A stretch of DNA of 64,000 nt from Thereva unica (GCA_949987705.1 OX465282.1:63671922-63735921); one strand, 5' to 3'. Counted from the stretch's first letter, positions 11,243-22,007 are shown. The notes: generated by a model not told the origin, from the sequence alone. Numbers and translations are program-made.

Positions 11243-12197
11243 TCATGATTTTTCCTTTTCTTTCGCTGCTTTGCCTAAGAACCTCCATGATATCTGCCTT
11301 TCTTCCCTTAGCAGTTTTAATTCATTTACAATTTCTTCTTGTTTGCTTAATTTCTTGGAGCTGGTTGGGGCTGCAGATAATTGAATGTCGGAAGAAAAAT
11401 TTGCTCCCACATCAAGACTTGATACTAAAATATGGTTTTTATTTATGTGTATTGAAGAATACATTATCGTTATACCTGAGGTGGATTCTTCAATTCCTCG
11501 TGGAGGATTACTCTCCTTTTGAGCTGCTTTTAAAAAATCATTTTTTACGCAAAACTTCACTTCGGCTAGTCCCGGCTACAAAAGTTGGAAATACTGAGGG
11601 CCTCTCAGTTAGTATTTCCGAAAGTTCTCTATAAAAGAAGAGAATTTTAGTATAAATAAAAACGATGGGAAATAATTTAGCTTACTTTTCATAGGAACAC
11701 GTTTTTCGGTTTTTCCCAGTCTTGTTGTTGTGGGATTTGATGGATTTAAACGTGCGCTCCATCCCTCTGTATTTATTTTCAATTTGGAGCGCCGTTTTTT
11801 TTTTCATTTCCTCTTCAATAGTTTTCCACATTTTCTGTTTCGTTTTCAATTTTACGGATTTCCCTACTTTAGGCCGCAGCTCTCCAAGTAGCGACAACAT
11901 CATGCTTGTTGCCGGTCTAACCCAAACGTTTTTTTTCGGCGTGCAAGGAATATCTAGAGAAGAACATAACAATTCAATCTATTCTGAATTTATACTAACC
12001 GTTTTCACATTCATTAGATTGAAAATCTCCGTCTTCGGGTTGGCCACTGGTGCTGCCATGATCCAGAAATTGATTTAATAAATCTGGATCTAAAAATTAC
12101 AAATTAATTCTGAAAACTTCAATCTGCTAATTCACTTACCTTGCTGCACTAGGGCAAACGTTCTCGGAGAACAGTGAATTTTTACGTTTTTGCCCAT
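11243..12197 (-). pseudogene. Harbinger accessory Myb/SANT-like protein (4 exons, broken)
   Basis: Minus-strand exons 12197-12140, 12089-12000, 11953-11686 and 11628-11243 join in phase through GT..AG introns of 50, 46 and 57 bp. Exon 3 carries a Myb/SANT-trihelix-like domain: VWVRPATSMMLSLLGEL, then MWKTIEEEM and IENKYRGMERTFK. The C-terminus (QEEIVNELKLLREER) looks coiled-coil. In known PIF/Harbinger systems this second protein binds the ends and aids nuclear entry of the transposase. In exon 4 about 10 bp (GGGACTAGCC-like, near 11566-11575) shifts the frame. The inverted duplicate at 11036-11165 lacks these bases, so the break looks recent. The start at 12197 is the first ATG in frame with the domain. 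Confidence 0.8.
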
Positions 12198-12455
12198 TTC
12201 TTCTTTTGATTTTTTTTTTTCACTTTTTAAAATTTCACATGCCAAATGAGAAATTTCACAAATCAATTGACATTTCAGTAAAATCCAAGAAAAAATGAAG
12301 GACGTAACAAGCAAAATTCTTCGTGAAAATTATTGTAATAGGGGAAGTGATATTGTGACATAATTTCCCCTCATCAAGTAAAGAAACAAAAAATTGTACA
12401 TTCGTGCGAATACTTGATCCCAAATTATCCCAAACTTGGATAAAGAAACAAAGCT

Positions 12456-12725
12456 TATATTGCATTGTCATCGGAGCTAAAGCTGGATGCAAAATTTTAG
12501 CATGATAGGATATCTGGAAGTATTTGAAAAATTGATTGCAAAATTTGTTCCGTGAAGAAAACAGTAATCCGTCCTCTTGAGACAGCCGCCATGGATCTAA
12601 CGGTATAATGAGTATACCACATTGCATTGCCTTCGGAGCTGAAGTTATGTGCAAAATTTCAGTGTTATGGGGTAACCGAAAGTATTCAAAACATCGATTT
12701 CAAGATATGTACCGGACAGACAGAT
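12456..12725 (+). repeat. GCCGCCAT repeat, copy 2 right half with retroelement-like tail
   Basis: Continues the repeat interrupted at 9341 (TTGCATTGTCATCGGAGC), contains GCCGCCATGGATCTAACGG, a second ATTGCATTGCCTTCGGAGC unit, and a tail with TGTGCAAAATTTCAG and GGACAGACAGATAGACAA. Such tails are common at the 3' ends of RTE-like LINEs and SINEs; no coding region is attached here. Confidence 0.65.
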
Positions 12726-13110
12726 AGACAAGAAAGCGAGCTAAGAAAAACGTTTTAAAATATATTAAAGGATAAATATATACATATATCATATATTATT
12801 TTATTTTTCATCGTTGTGTTCCGCCAAATTTTATACATTGTAGAAAGGTTCCGTACGAAATAAAGTTTGGGAACCACTGATTTAGAGGCTTCAATAAAAA
12901 CATTTCAAAAATCGGTGAATTTTTTTTTTTTTTTTTCATATTGCTTATCATCGAAAATAAATGTTTTTAGGCGTATGTTTTGGATACTTTTATTCACTTG
13001 ATGAGTTTTGTCAAAACAAACCGTAAAAAATTTAATAATGTTTATACGCTCAAAATCGCGATTTTGTGGATACGCCCTTCTGGCAGGAAACCCTCGATAT
13101 CATAGACTCG

Positions 13111-13718
13111 CCAAGTTTTTAACTTGTAAAAAGTGGCAAAACATTGTATTTTAACATTTTTTACTGCACGTGCATTACCGGTGATAAGTTAGTTAGTGAT
13201 CCGAGTGAATAAATTAAATGAAATTGATAAGGTGACCAGTTTGGTGGTTTTTTCGTGTTAATTTAGGGAAAAAATGTTGGATTTATGTAATGAAATTAAA
13301 AGTGAATTTAAAATGGTTAAAAATTATTACGGAATAGTTATTAAAACATAAGTGCAAGTACCACCACACAACTTGGATAACAAAAATTTTGAACTTTTTC
13401 CTACACATTTTTCTGCTTTAATATTTTTAAAAATTATTCTTTAACAAGCTTTAATCACTTTAAATTCACTTTTAACTCAATAACCACACAAATTCAACAT
13501 TTTTGCCTTAAAATAACTCGACAAAACCACAGCGAATGTAAACAAAATTGGTCACCTTCACAATTAAACCATAAAAACCTATTGATTCACTCAATTTTTT
13601 TGAAATTGTTTTAATTCAATCACTGAAACACTAATCACTGGTAATCCAGGTGCAGAAAAAAGTGACAAAATACAATATTTTACAACTTTTTATTGCAAAA
13701 ATAAACTTAAAAACTTGG
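13111..13718. mobile_element. 608-bp inverted-repeat element, CCAAGTTTTTAA ends
   Basis: The left end CCAAGTTTTTAACTTG and the complement of the right end CCAAGTTTTTAAGTT begin imperfect arms of more than 100 bp (shared TTTTTTACTGCAC / TTTTTTCTGCAC, AAGGTGACCA). No clear target duplication is visible. It is probably a MITE or foldback element, with no coding capacity. Confidence 0.55.
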
Positions 13719-13863
13719 TTCCACTGTGTTATTACACGAGAAATGTCCTCCATTCAAGCAAACGTAGGATCGGCACCGGCTGCTTCCAGGCCTGCAGCTA
13801 CGATTGGATTGCTCGAGGCCCAATCAGAACCTCAAATATTGCAAGTTTTTACATGATATGAAC

Positions 13864-13937
13864 ATGCAGCACGCTGCTTTGCTTGTCATTTTACCAGCTT
13901 CAGCCAATTGAAATACTTTTGATTGCAGCGTGCTGCA
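13864..13937. repeat. Perfect 14-bp hairpin arms ATGCAGCACGCTGC
   Basis: 13864-13877 is ATGCAGCACGCTGC and 13924-13937 is its exact reverse complement, with a 46-nt spacer. The purpose is unknown. It could be the two ends of a very small MITE or a stable RNA hairpin. Confidence 0.5.
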
Positions 13938-13999
13938 TTTTTATCTCATGCCCTAATTTACTGCAAGCTGCCAATTTTGATGTTCTGATACGGCCTGCG

Positions 14000-14190
14000 G
14001 ACGATATAAGCGAAGGGGTAGAGGCTATAAAGGGCAACCATTGCAACTCCAATCGTTTAGCTATTAAGTTTATTATTATATGGGCATATGAAAATTCGTA
14101 GCCAAAGTCCGTTCACGATATCCGTGGGTGAGGGGGTTTTTACCCAGAGGCTATGGAGGGAAATAAATTACATATCCTAGTTTTCAGCTA
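14000..14190 (+). repeat. Dispersed repeat R3, copy 2
   Basis: Matches 8195-8240 and 8642-8770 in order (GCGAAGGGGTAGAGGCTAT; GGGCATATGAAAATTCG; GGTGAGGGGGTTTTTACCC; GGCTATGGAGGGAAATAAAT). This copy lacks the two MITEs found in copy 1. Confidence 0.6.
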
Positions 14191-14558
14191 AAGCCGGCTC
14201 TAAACGATGCTATGAGCACTTTCCAACGTTGGACGTTTGATGGTAGAACGCATTGTGAGGCCGGTACTCGAACTACGAATGTTGATGCTGTATTTGCCGA
14301 TACATTAATGTACTTAGAATGAAACTCTTCGTATCATATTTCAATTACCCCAACCCACTCAATTTAATTGAGTAACAACTAAAAGAAGAAGCTAGGGAAG
14401 TGAACAGAATTTGGAAGTGACGTTTATTTCAGTAGTGGCAAAGGAAGTAGAATGAATCTACACAAGATAGATGAACCCACAGGTGAGTTACGAGAGCATA
14501 CCGGCAAAATGAGTCTACGCAACGCCTGGAATTCCTCATTGTGACAGAAGACACAGAC

Positions 14559-14765
14559 CACGGTATACAGAAACATAAGGTAATGTAAAAGAGACGACAG
14601 CTTCGAATATGTCAGCTTCGTGGGCGCCCAGAAACATCAGCCCTAATGCAGAAACAACAACAACAGCTTGGATTTTGTATGGAAAGCGGGCGCCACGTGA
14701 CGTCAGCACTAAAATATCGTTTACGGTATACAGACTTTTACACTACCTTGTTTCTGTATACCGTG
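14559..14765. mobile_element. 207-bp MITE, CACGGTAT ends, copy B
   Basis: Same family as 8436-8641 (CACGGTATACAGAAACATAA at the left, complement at the right; internal GAAACAACAACAAC and TCAGCACTAAAATA shared). It is flanked by an exact 8-bp repeat ACACAGAC (14551-14558 and 14766-14773). Confidence 0.8.
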
Positions 14766-14773
14766 ACACAGAC

Positions 14774-15330
14774 GATGTCCTTTTGGATTGCCGGAGATTA
14801 GCCGAGCAAACTGCTGCACTGTAACCTACAGCTAAAGGCACGGCTAAGAGCAACGAACGTCTTAGACTATAATGGTACGATCGTTTGATCTACTGACTAA
14901 AGTGGAGGAGAAGCTAAATTCCTCAATCAGAAGCTAAGACGGAAATGAACAAAAAAGAAGTGAGTTGGGCTTAGAAGTACCAGTAGTATTATCAGGTAAA
15001 TAAATGCTGATCGACGCATATTAAGCTTAACATTCATTACGTGTTGGTAGAAAATTAGCCAGTCTTAAGAGAATTTCATGTGGAATTTTAAGCCCATCTT
15101 AAGATCATTGTAATTAGGCCTAATGACCCAACTAGTTGGTGATTTTAGTTAGGATTAGAATACGGTATAACCGACAGCCTTGAGCGTGTCGGCATCATAA
15201 TGCTTGCACCTTCCAACGCACGAAAATAGAAAGAATCCAATAAAATATTTGTGTAGAAATTAAAAATTAGTCTTAAAATCACGCCAAAGAAGTATAACTT
15301 CTAATGCGTGTACATAAGTACACACACCCA
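14774..15330. other. No gene recognised
   Basis: Unrecognised sequence between a MITE and the 3' end of the LINE at 15331. No coding frame or repeat structure is supported. Confidence 0.4.
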
Positions 15331-17178
15331 CTGTTTTTTTTTGTGTGGCAGTGCTAAGCTCAGGAGTCACCCTTTGTACTACTAGTCTGTCATGTCATTT
15401 GTCACGTCATGGTGCAATGTCTAGCAGTAAGCTTAGTACGGGGGAGGATTGGGGGGTGTATATGTTAAGGGTTAAAAGGTACGGGGGGGGGGGGGGTTAT
15501 TGAAGACGGTGGTGATGAACCCTGCGTTTGAACTCTTGGATGTTGTAGGAGCTCGGAAATACTGACTGCGAGAGATTATTCCACAGTCGAGAGGTTCTAT
15601 TAACAAACGAATTCATATCTTGTTGAGGGCGTGAAAGGGGTAGTTGCAGGTGAAGGGAATGAGACGAGTGGGCTAATCTGGTGTTGCGGGTATAAGATTG
15701 CCGTGGAGGCAGGAGAGCGTTTAACTCGGAGGAACAGTCACTATGATAGTAGCGATAAAATTTTGTCAGTGCCGCTGCATTCCTACGGTGGCTCAAGGGG
15801 TCGATAGTGGTGCAGGTGGTGTCGTCATCAATTAACTTGAGTGCCCTTTTTTGCACCTTATCTAACCATGCCAAGGTGGTTATTGGGGCGCCGCCCCAAA
15901 CGAGGGAGTTATATTCGAGAAGAGGCCGAATGTAGGATATATAAATATCAGCACGGGCCGATGGCTGGAGGAGGAACTTGAACCTCTTAAGAAATCCCAA
16001 GCACTGGGCTGCTTGTTTGGCGATTTGGGATATGTGGTCATTCCATCGCAAGTCTTTGGCTAATGTCACGCCTAAGATGTGTAGGGATGGGTCGGCCTTT
16101 AGTTCAACGTCATCCACTGTCAAGGATGGTGAGGTGTTGAACTTCTTTTTGGAGTTAAGACAGTACTTGGTTTTGTCGGAGTTGAATTCAACACGATTCT
16201 TCTTTCCCCACTCTAGAATGAGTTCAATGTCGTTATTAATAGAGTTGGACATTAGTTTGCGATCATCAAGACATGATCTGGCATGAGTCTGTCTTGTATC
16301 GAAGCTGTACGAGTAACGTAGAGTACCGTCGTCAGCAAAGCTGAGAAGTGGGCTGGAGGGGATTGAAAGAAGGTCATTTATAAAAATGAGAAATAGGGCC
16401 GGTGATAAAATTGACCCCTGGGGGACCCCCGCAGAGATCGGGTGGGGTGCGGATTTGACGCCATCCTACTACTTTGATTGAACGGCCGGAAAGGAAACTC
16501 TCGATCCACTTCTGTAGAAGTGAGTCAACTCCAATAGCTATGAGTTTAGCTAACAGGGCTGAGTGCCAAACTCTATCGAAAGCCTTGGAGATATCTAGAG
16601 CAACCAGACTAGACTCACCGGATCCATGCAGACTACGGCTGAGGTGTTCTGTAAGACAGACTAAAAGATCGCCAGTGGATTTTTTTTGTCGGAAACCATA
16701 CTGTCTGTCTTTTATGAGTAGGTTGGATTCTAGATATCCCATAAGCTTTTTGTTGATTATCGTCTCCATGGTTTTGGAGAGAATAGAAGTAATTGCTAAT
16801 GGGCGGTAATTGGAGGGAAGGCTGGAATCACCCTTTTTCGGTATGGGCTGAACATGGGCAAGTTTCCAAGAGTCCGGATAAACTCCGGAGACGGAGAAAT
16901 ATGACAGGGAAAATGATTTGCGCAGAGGTTTAGCCAAAGGTGAGGCACATTGTTTTAAGACGATAGGGGGTATATTATTGGGACCAGTGGATTTGTTGGC
17001 ATCGAGCTCTTTGAGGCACCTGTACACCTCGCGAGTCCTGAAAAAAACCCTGTCCATTGAATGGCCGTTACGCTCGGATACAGGGGGTAACACATCAGTT
17101 TCGGGTAAAGAAGAATTCGAAGCGAACATAAATGCTAATAAATTGACCTTGGATTTGCTGTCTGTTATTACCTTCTCA
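15331..17178 (-). pseudogene. Non-LTR retrotransposon (Jockey/CR1 group), 5'-truncated, copy 1
   Basis: On the minus strand 17129-16374 encodes the start of the RT domain (LDANKSTGPNNIPP, NYRPLAI, YGFRQKKSTGDLL, LDISKAFDRVWHSALL) and 16252-15497 the rest, including GWGKK-type region EWGKKNRVEFN, PLLEYNSLVWGGAP and the C-terminal LWNNLSQSVFPSSYN. The PQGSILSP and FADD boxes are between the two, in shifted frames. A 2-bp deletion near 16468, compared with the copy at 21311-21338, causes the frameshift. The 3' UTR runs to an A-tail (plus strand T8, 15331-15338) and includes a G13 tract in plus orientation near 15483. No RNase H is seen. Endonuclease and ORF1 are missing by 5' truncation at about 17178. 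Confidence 0.88.
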
Positions 17179-17587
17179 TACAGGGTGTATTGTGGAAACT
17201 GTCGAAAAGCCCGACTGTGAATATGTTTTGGGTAGACGACGCGGTAGGGGGAAAATCGTAACGGTTTAGCCGCTAGGACGTTTTGAAATTTTTTCGGTAG
17301 AGGTTTACCTATTACCCTGCATTTTTGAAACCCTATTAGATATTTTCATGAATACAGCAGCAATCTACGCAGAACACTCCCACCTCTCTAAAACTGTTAA
17401 AGCCAAGGTTTCAAACCACCAACTTCCAGAGTTATGAGCCCCCGCAAACCAACATGTATCACCTCGAACGGGTGAACGCGATTGAGAAAAATTATGTTTA
17501 AAGGCGAACTTCAGTCTTTCGTACCGTTGATTAAAAATAATTGATCTATTTAAATTCTATTGTGCTGATTCGGTTATCGGTAAAATA
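17179..17587. other. No gene recognised
   Basis: Sequence upstream of the truncated LINE. No domain or repeat family was recognised. Confidence 0.4.
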
Positions 17588-18110
17588 ATCAAACTAGTTG
17601 GGATGTGGGTTTGACCCTTTCGGTCCACACGATCAACTTCCCAGTATGATGAAACCTTTGAATAGAGAAGACGAGGAAGAGCAATTTATTAAACACGGGG
17701 AAGCATTTTGGCAACACTAATGCATAGCATTCTTTACGTATTTGTGTCTAACCCGGACAGTGGCTGTGTTATATTTATTCAAAAACCGGGAGGGATATCG
17801 TTTCTCAGCAACCTTCTCGGTGAGAATGCTTCACTTGGCTAAATGTTTGAAGCAGACCCTTCGCAAAACCTGAACAAACACTACGCCTATGTCCGGGTTA
17901 GACAATGTATTTTGTTGTTGTGGTTAAAGTGGAGGGAGAGAATTAGAGAGAAAATTTCTTGATCCCAAGTGCTTCCCTCAAATCCGTGTACATGTACGCT
18001 ATTTTCGGTTCCTTATCTTCTCTATTCAAAGGATGAAACTAGACGCAATTAACTGACTTCTTGCAAAATAGCAATACGTTAATACGTTTAGCACTAGTGC
18101 GAAATTGACT
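17588..18110 (+). repeat. Dispersed repeat R2, copy 2, split by a MITE
   Basis: Left part 17588-17654 (ACTAGTTGGGATGTGGG, CACACGATCAACTTCCC) and right part 18033-18110 (ACTGACTTCTTGCAAAATAG, TTAGCACTAG) match 7983-8110. Confidence 0.65.
17655..18032. mobile_element. 378-bp MITE, CCTTTGAATAGAGAAGA ends, 6-bp duplication
   Basis: 17-bp terminal inverted repeats CCTTTGAATAGAGAAGA, flanked by ATGAAA (17649-17654 and 18033-18038). The uninterrupted R2 copy at 7983-8110 shows the empty site (ATGATGAACGTAGACG). A 6-bp duplication is unusual; Dada-type elements are one known group with 6-7 bp. There is no coding capacity. Confidence 0.75.
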
Positions 18111-18680
18111 AGTATCCGCATTGGTGACAAAGTAATCGTGAGAGAATCTAGTTCAAATAACTATAATAGTGGTAAATCCACAAGATTTTTCTACAGAACT
18201 TGTTTTTCCTGAAAGTTAACAAACAAACAATTCCTTCGTACTTCGTTCGCTACACTAAAGCGGATGTTCGAATTCGTATTGAACGTGTTGAGCGACACGA
18301 TAAACTAGGGAGCGAATGACTTCATTTGGAAATTCAGACTTGGTCAGACTTGACCAAAAAGAACAATTTTTTCAGTAGCTACTGGTAACTCCGGGATGAA
18401 CCGCAATTTCCTGAAACTGTAGGACGTAAAAAACAATTCCCTGTCAGAAAGGGTTAAAAAATTCATGATGTTTGTAAAAGGTAACGTCATTTTTGCACGA
18501 TTTTTAAAGAGCGGCGGATTTTGACAAGTGATGTTTTGTTCGAAAGCTATCGCTGTGTAGAAACCAAAAAAGATCACATCGTTTAGAACGGGTCTCATTC
18601 CATCGAGTTTATTATATTTTAGTAAAACTTATAAATTTAATGTCTTTCTGGCACTTAGCCGAAGTTTTTCCATTTAAACA
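18111..18680. other. No gene recognised
   Basis: Unrecognised sequence. A minus-strand frame at 18598-18344 has no identifiable domain. Confidence 0.4.
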
Positions 18681-18685
18681 AAAAA

Positions 18686-18935
18686 AGGTCCGACCGAATA
18701 TTATGAAATTTTTTTTTTTTTCAAAGCATTTCTTCATTAATATTCTCCTTTCGGCAGCTCAAAGAAGTCGATAAAATTTTTGGTTCCTCACGGTATCGTG
18801 CAGATAAGAAAATCACGAACGTCGTTTAAGCAGAAAAGTGGTTCGACCAAATTTTATGAAAATCTTTTCAGATCATATTTTCGTTAATACTCTTCGAACG
18901 GCACCTCAACTAAGTCGATATCTTTTATGGTTCGC
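18686..18935 (+). repeat. Degenerate tandem duplication, about 153-bp period
   Basis: GTCCGACCGAATATTATGAAA..CTTTCGGCAGCTC..AAGTCGATAAAAT is repeated about 153 bp later as GGTTCGACCAAATTTTATG..CTTCGAACGGCACCTC..AAGTCGATATCTT. Two diverged copies; the parent family is unknown. Confidence 0.6.
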
Positions 18936-19227
18936 GCGATCGCTTATGTCGTTTAAAACAAGTACACGCGCTCCGCGTATTAGAACAATGAACTGATATT
19001 ATTGAACTGGATGAAGAAGAAGAAGTATAGAGAACCAGCTGGAATTGAGGGAATTGAAGAAGGTGGTGATGAACCCTGCGTTTGAACTCTTGGATGTTGT
19101 AGGAGCTCGGAAATACTGACTGCGAGAGATTATTCCACAGCGGAGTTGTTCTATTAACAAACGAATTCATATCTTGTTGAGTGCGTGAAAGGGGGAGTTG
19201 CAGGTGAAGGGAATGAGACGAGTGGGC

Positions 19228-20544
19228 CAGGGCCGTCTTTAAGGCAGGGCCCATCGGGCCCGGGCCCAGGGCCTCCTGCAAAAGGGGGGGCCTCTTCGTA
19301 GAAAATCGATCCTAATTGAATCGATTTTTTCTCTAACTGTTGCTTTTTAGTTCGGTTTTTACGGAAAAACTCGATTCTATTAGGCCCAAGATAAATTGGG
19401 AGTAAATGTTATATCTGATTTGTTCAAATGTGACCTACTGAATCTTTGGCCGTTTAGTTTATGAATTTTCGACCTAAAACAAGGGAGTTATAAAGATGTA
19501 AATGTAAAAATGTAAATTTTAAGATATTCCGAGCTATTCGCGCGGAAATCTGAATGTATCAATTATAGCTCATTATCTCCCAAACGAAGCAATTTTCGAA
19601 AAAACATGTAAAGACGATTTTGGTGAAGTTTTTTACGCTCTACAAGTTGTTCCTACACATTATATCGAAATTATCAACCACTTCCACGTTATTGGTGGAA
19701 TATCATTTTTCCAAGTTTTCCCGAGAATTTTTACCACTTTCCGCGTGCGGAACAATTTTTTTTCTTAAAGTACTCTTCCAGAATAAATAAAGCACGAGGA
19801 GCATATGCATGCCTGTCCCGCATATGGAGATCGACGGAGATCTCAACTAACATGAAATTGCGGCTGTTCAACTCCAACGTTAAGGCAGTTCTTTTGTACG
19901 GTTGCGAAACATGGAAAGTCACCCAACATCACAGGACGCCTACAAGTCTACATCAACAGATGCCTTCGTCGTAGACTAAAAATCCGCTGGCAAGATAGAA
20001 TTTCAAACGAAGAACTATGGCGTCGTGCCGGCCAAGAAAGGATAGACGACCAAATCAGGCGAAGGAAATGGAATTGGGTTGGCCACACCTTGCGACGCGA
20101 AAACGAAAATCTAGCCAAACAGGCCCTCGACTGGAATCCGCAAGGTTCCCGTCGAGTAGGAAGACCTAGGACAACGTGGAGTAGAACCCTACTAGAAGAA
20201 GCCGCAACAACTGGGAGATCCTGGTCGGAGCTAAGAGCTGTCGCGCAAAACAGAGTCCGCTGGGGGGCAACTGTTTCCGCCCTATGTCCCTTGAGGGACT
20301 AAAGGAGTTTAAAGAAGAAAGAAGACTCTTCAAAAATTGGTCGTGTGCCAAAAATCATTTCTATTGGTTTTAATGTCAGGTTTTAGTAAAATTTTTACTA
20401 CAGCGTCTGAACTATTATTTTAAAGAAAAATCATAATGATCAATGTTAGAGTAGTTTTAAAAAAAATTCAAGATTTTACGTTTCCTTAAGTGGGCCTCTA
20501 CTCTAAGTAGGCCCAGGGCCTTCAAGCAATAAAAGACGGCACTG
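19228..20544. mobile_element. hAT element 1 in LINE copy 2
   Basis: Ends CAGGGCCGTCTTTAAGGC and CAGTGCCGTCTTTTATTGC (right end read inward), with an exact 8-bp duplication GAGTGGGC (19220-19227, 20545-20552). No hAT transposase is seen; the interior contains a fragment of a different LINE (about 19770-20302). Confidence 0.88.
19770..20302 (+). pseudogene. RT C-terminal fragment of a second LINE clade, inside hAT 1
   Basis: Plus-strand reading gives KAVLLYGCETW, then after a frameshift RRRKWNWVGHTLRRENENL, QALDWNPQGSRRVGRPRTTW and a short C-terminus ending at the stop at 20300. This is the classic tail of RTE/BovB-like or related endonuclease-RT LINEs (YGCETW..W.GH.LRR). A homologous piece lies at 24940-25035 in another hAT. 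Confidence 0.75.
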
Positions 20545-22007
20545 GAGTGGGCTAATCTGGTGTTGCGGGTATAAGAATGCCGTGGAGGCAGGAGAGCGTT
20601 TAGCTCGGAGGAACAGTCACTATGATAGTAGCGATAAATTTTTGTCAGTGCTGCTACATTCCTACGGTGGCTCAAGGGGTCGATGGTGGAGCAGGTGGTG
20701 TCGTCATCAATTAACTTGAGTGCCCTTTTTTGGACCTTATCTAACCATGCCAAGGTGGTTATTGGAGCGCCGCCCCAAACGAGGGAGTTATATTCGAGAA
20801 GAGGCCGAATGTAGGATTTATAAATAACAGCACGGGCCGATGGCTGGAGGAGGAACGTACACCTCTTAAGAAATCCCAAGCACTGAGATCCTTGTTTTGC
20901 GATTTGGAATATGTGGTCATTCCATTGCAAGTCTTTGACTAATGTCACGCCTAAGATGTGTAAGGATGGGTCGGCCATTAGTTGAACTTCATTCACTTTC
21001 AAGGGTGGAGGGGTGTTGAACTTCTTTTTGGAGATAAGACAGTACTTGGTTTTGGCGGGGTTGAATTCAACACGATTCTTCTTTCCCCACTCTAGAATAA
21101 GTTCAATGTCGCGATCATCAAGACAGGATCTGGCATGAGTCTGCCTTGTATCGAAGCTGTACGAGTACCGTAAAGTACCGTCGTCAGCGAAGCTGAGAAG
21201 TGGGTTGGAGGGGATTGAAAGAAGGTCATTTATAAAGATAAGGAATAGGGCCGGTGATAAGATTGACCCCTGGGGGACCCCCGCCGAGATCGGGTGGGAT
21301 GCGGATTTGACGCCATCCAATACTACTTTGATTGAACGGCCGAAAAGGAAATTCTTGATCCACTTCTGTAGAAGTGAGTCGACTCCAATAGCTTTGAGTT
21401 TGGCTAACAGGGCTGAGTGCCAAACTCTATCGAAAGCCTGAGGTGTTCTTTAAGACAGACTAAAAGATCGCCAGTGGATCTTTTCTGGCGGAAGCCATAT
21501 TGTCTGTCGTTTAAGAGTAGGTTGGATTCTAGATATCCCATAAGCTTTTTGTTGATTATCGTCTCCATGGTTTTGGAGAGAATAGAAGTAATTACTATTG
21601 GGCGGTAGTTTAAGGGGTCGCTGGCTTCACCTTTTTTCGGAATTGGCTGAACATGGGCAAGTTTCCAAGAGTCTGGGTAAACTCCGGAGGAGTATGATAG
21701 GGCAAAAAGTTTGCGCAGAGGTTTAGCCAAATGTGACACGCATAGTTTTAAGACGATAGAGGGTATATTATCGGGTCCAGTGGATTTGTTGACATCGAGC
21801 TCCTTGAGGCCCCTGCACACCTCGCGAGTCCTGAAGAAAACCCTGTCCATTAAATGAGCATTGTGCTCGAGAACTGGGGGTAGCGCATCAGTTTCGGATA
21901 GGGAAGAATTTGAAGCAAACAGAGATGCTGATAAATCCGCCTTGGCTTTTCTGTCTGTTATCACCTTCTTATCGTGAATGAATGAAGCAGTTGTAGATGC
22001 AGTGAAA

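Larger units (their letters stand above)
9341..12455. mobile_element. PIF/Harbinger transposon, nearly complete
   Basis: Termini are 15-bp inverted repeats AGCTTTGTTTCTTTA. Removing 9341-12455 with one copy of TAT restores the repeat sequence GAGTATACTATATTGCATTG expected from other copies, which supports a 3-bp duplication. The 3115-bp element holds a spliced plus-strand transposase (9569-10854) and a convergent minus-strand Myb-like gene (12197-11243), the standard two-gene Harbinger layout. A further GTTTCTTTACTT inverted motif lies just inside each end. Confidence 0.85.
8924..12879. mobile_element. hAT-type element carrying a Harbinger
   Basis: Ends are CAGTGATTCCCAAAGTGGG on the left and CAGTGGTTCCCAAAC-like on the right, with an exact 8-bp duplication ATTTAGAG (8916-8923 and 12880-12887). 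These are standard hAT features. Its own sequence near the ends is non-coding; most of its 3956 bp is a GCCGCCAT repeat copy split by the Harbinger at 9341-12455. No hAT transposase is seen. Confidence 0.85.
8874..13097. mobile_element. Outer TA-flanked MITE (about 260 bp) holding a hAT nest
   Basis: The termini are inverted repeats of about 29 bp (TCGAGGGTTTCCTGCCAGAA and its complement), flanked by TA at 8872-8873 and 13098-13099. Without the hAT at 8924-12879 and one 8-bp duplication the element is about 260 bp with no coding potential, that is, a Tc1/mariner-type MITE. It is the outermost layer of a four-level nest. Confidence 0.8.

Noticed and set aside
12256..12654. 132-codon minus-strand frame
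   Set aside because: It crosses the Harbinger terminus and repeat sequence and has no domain.
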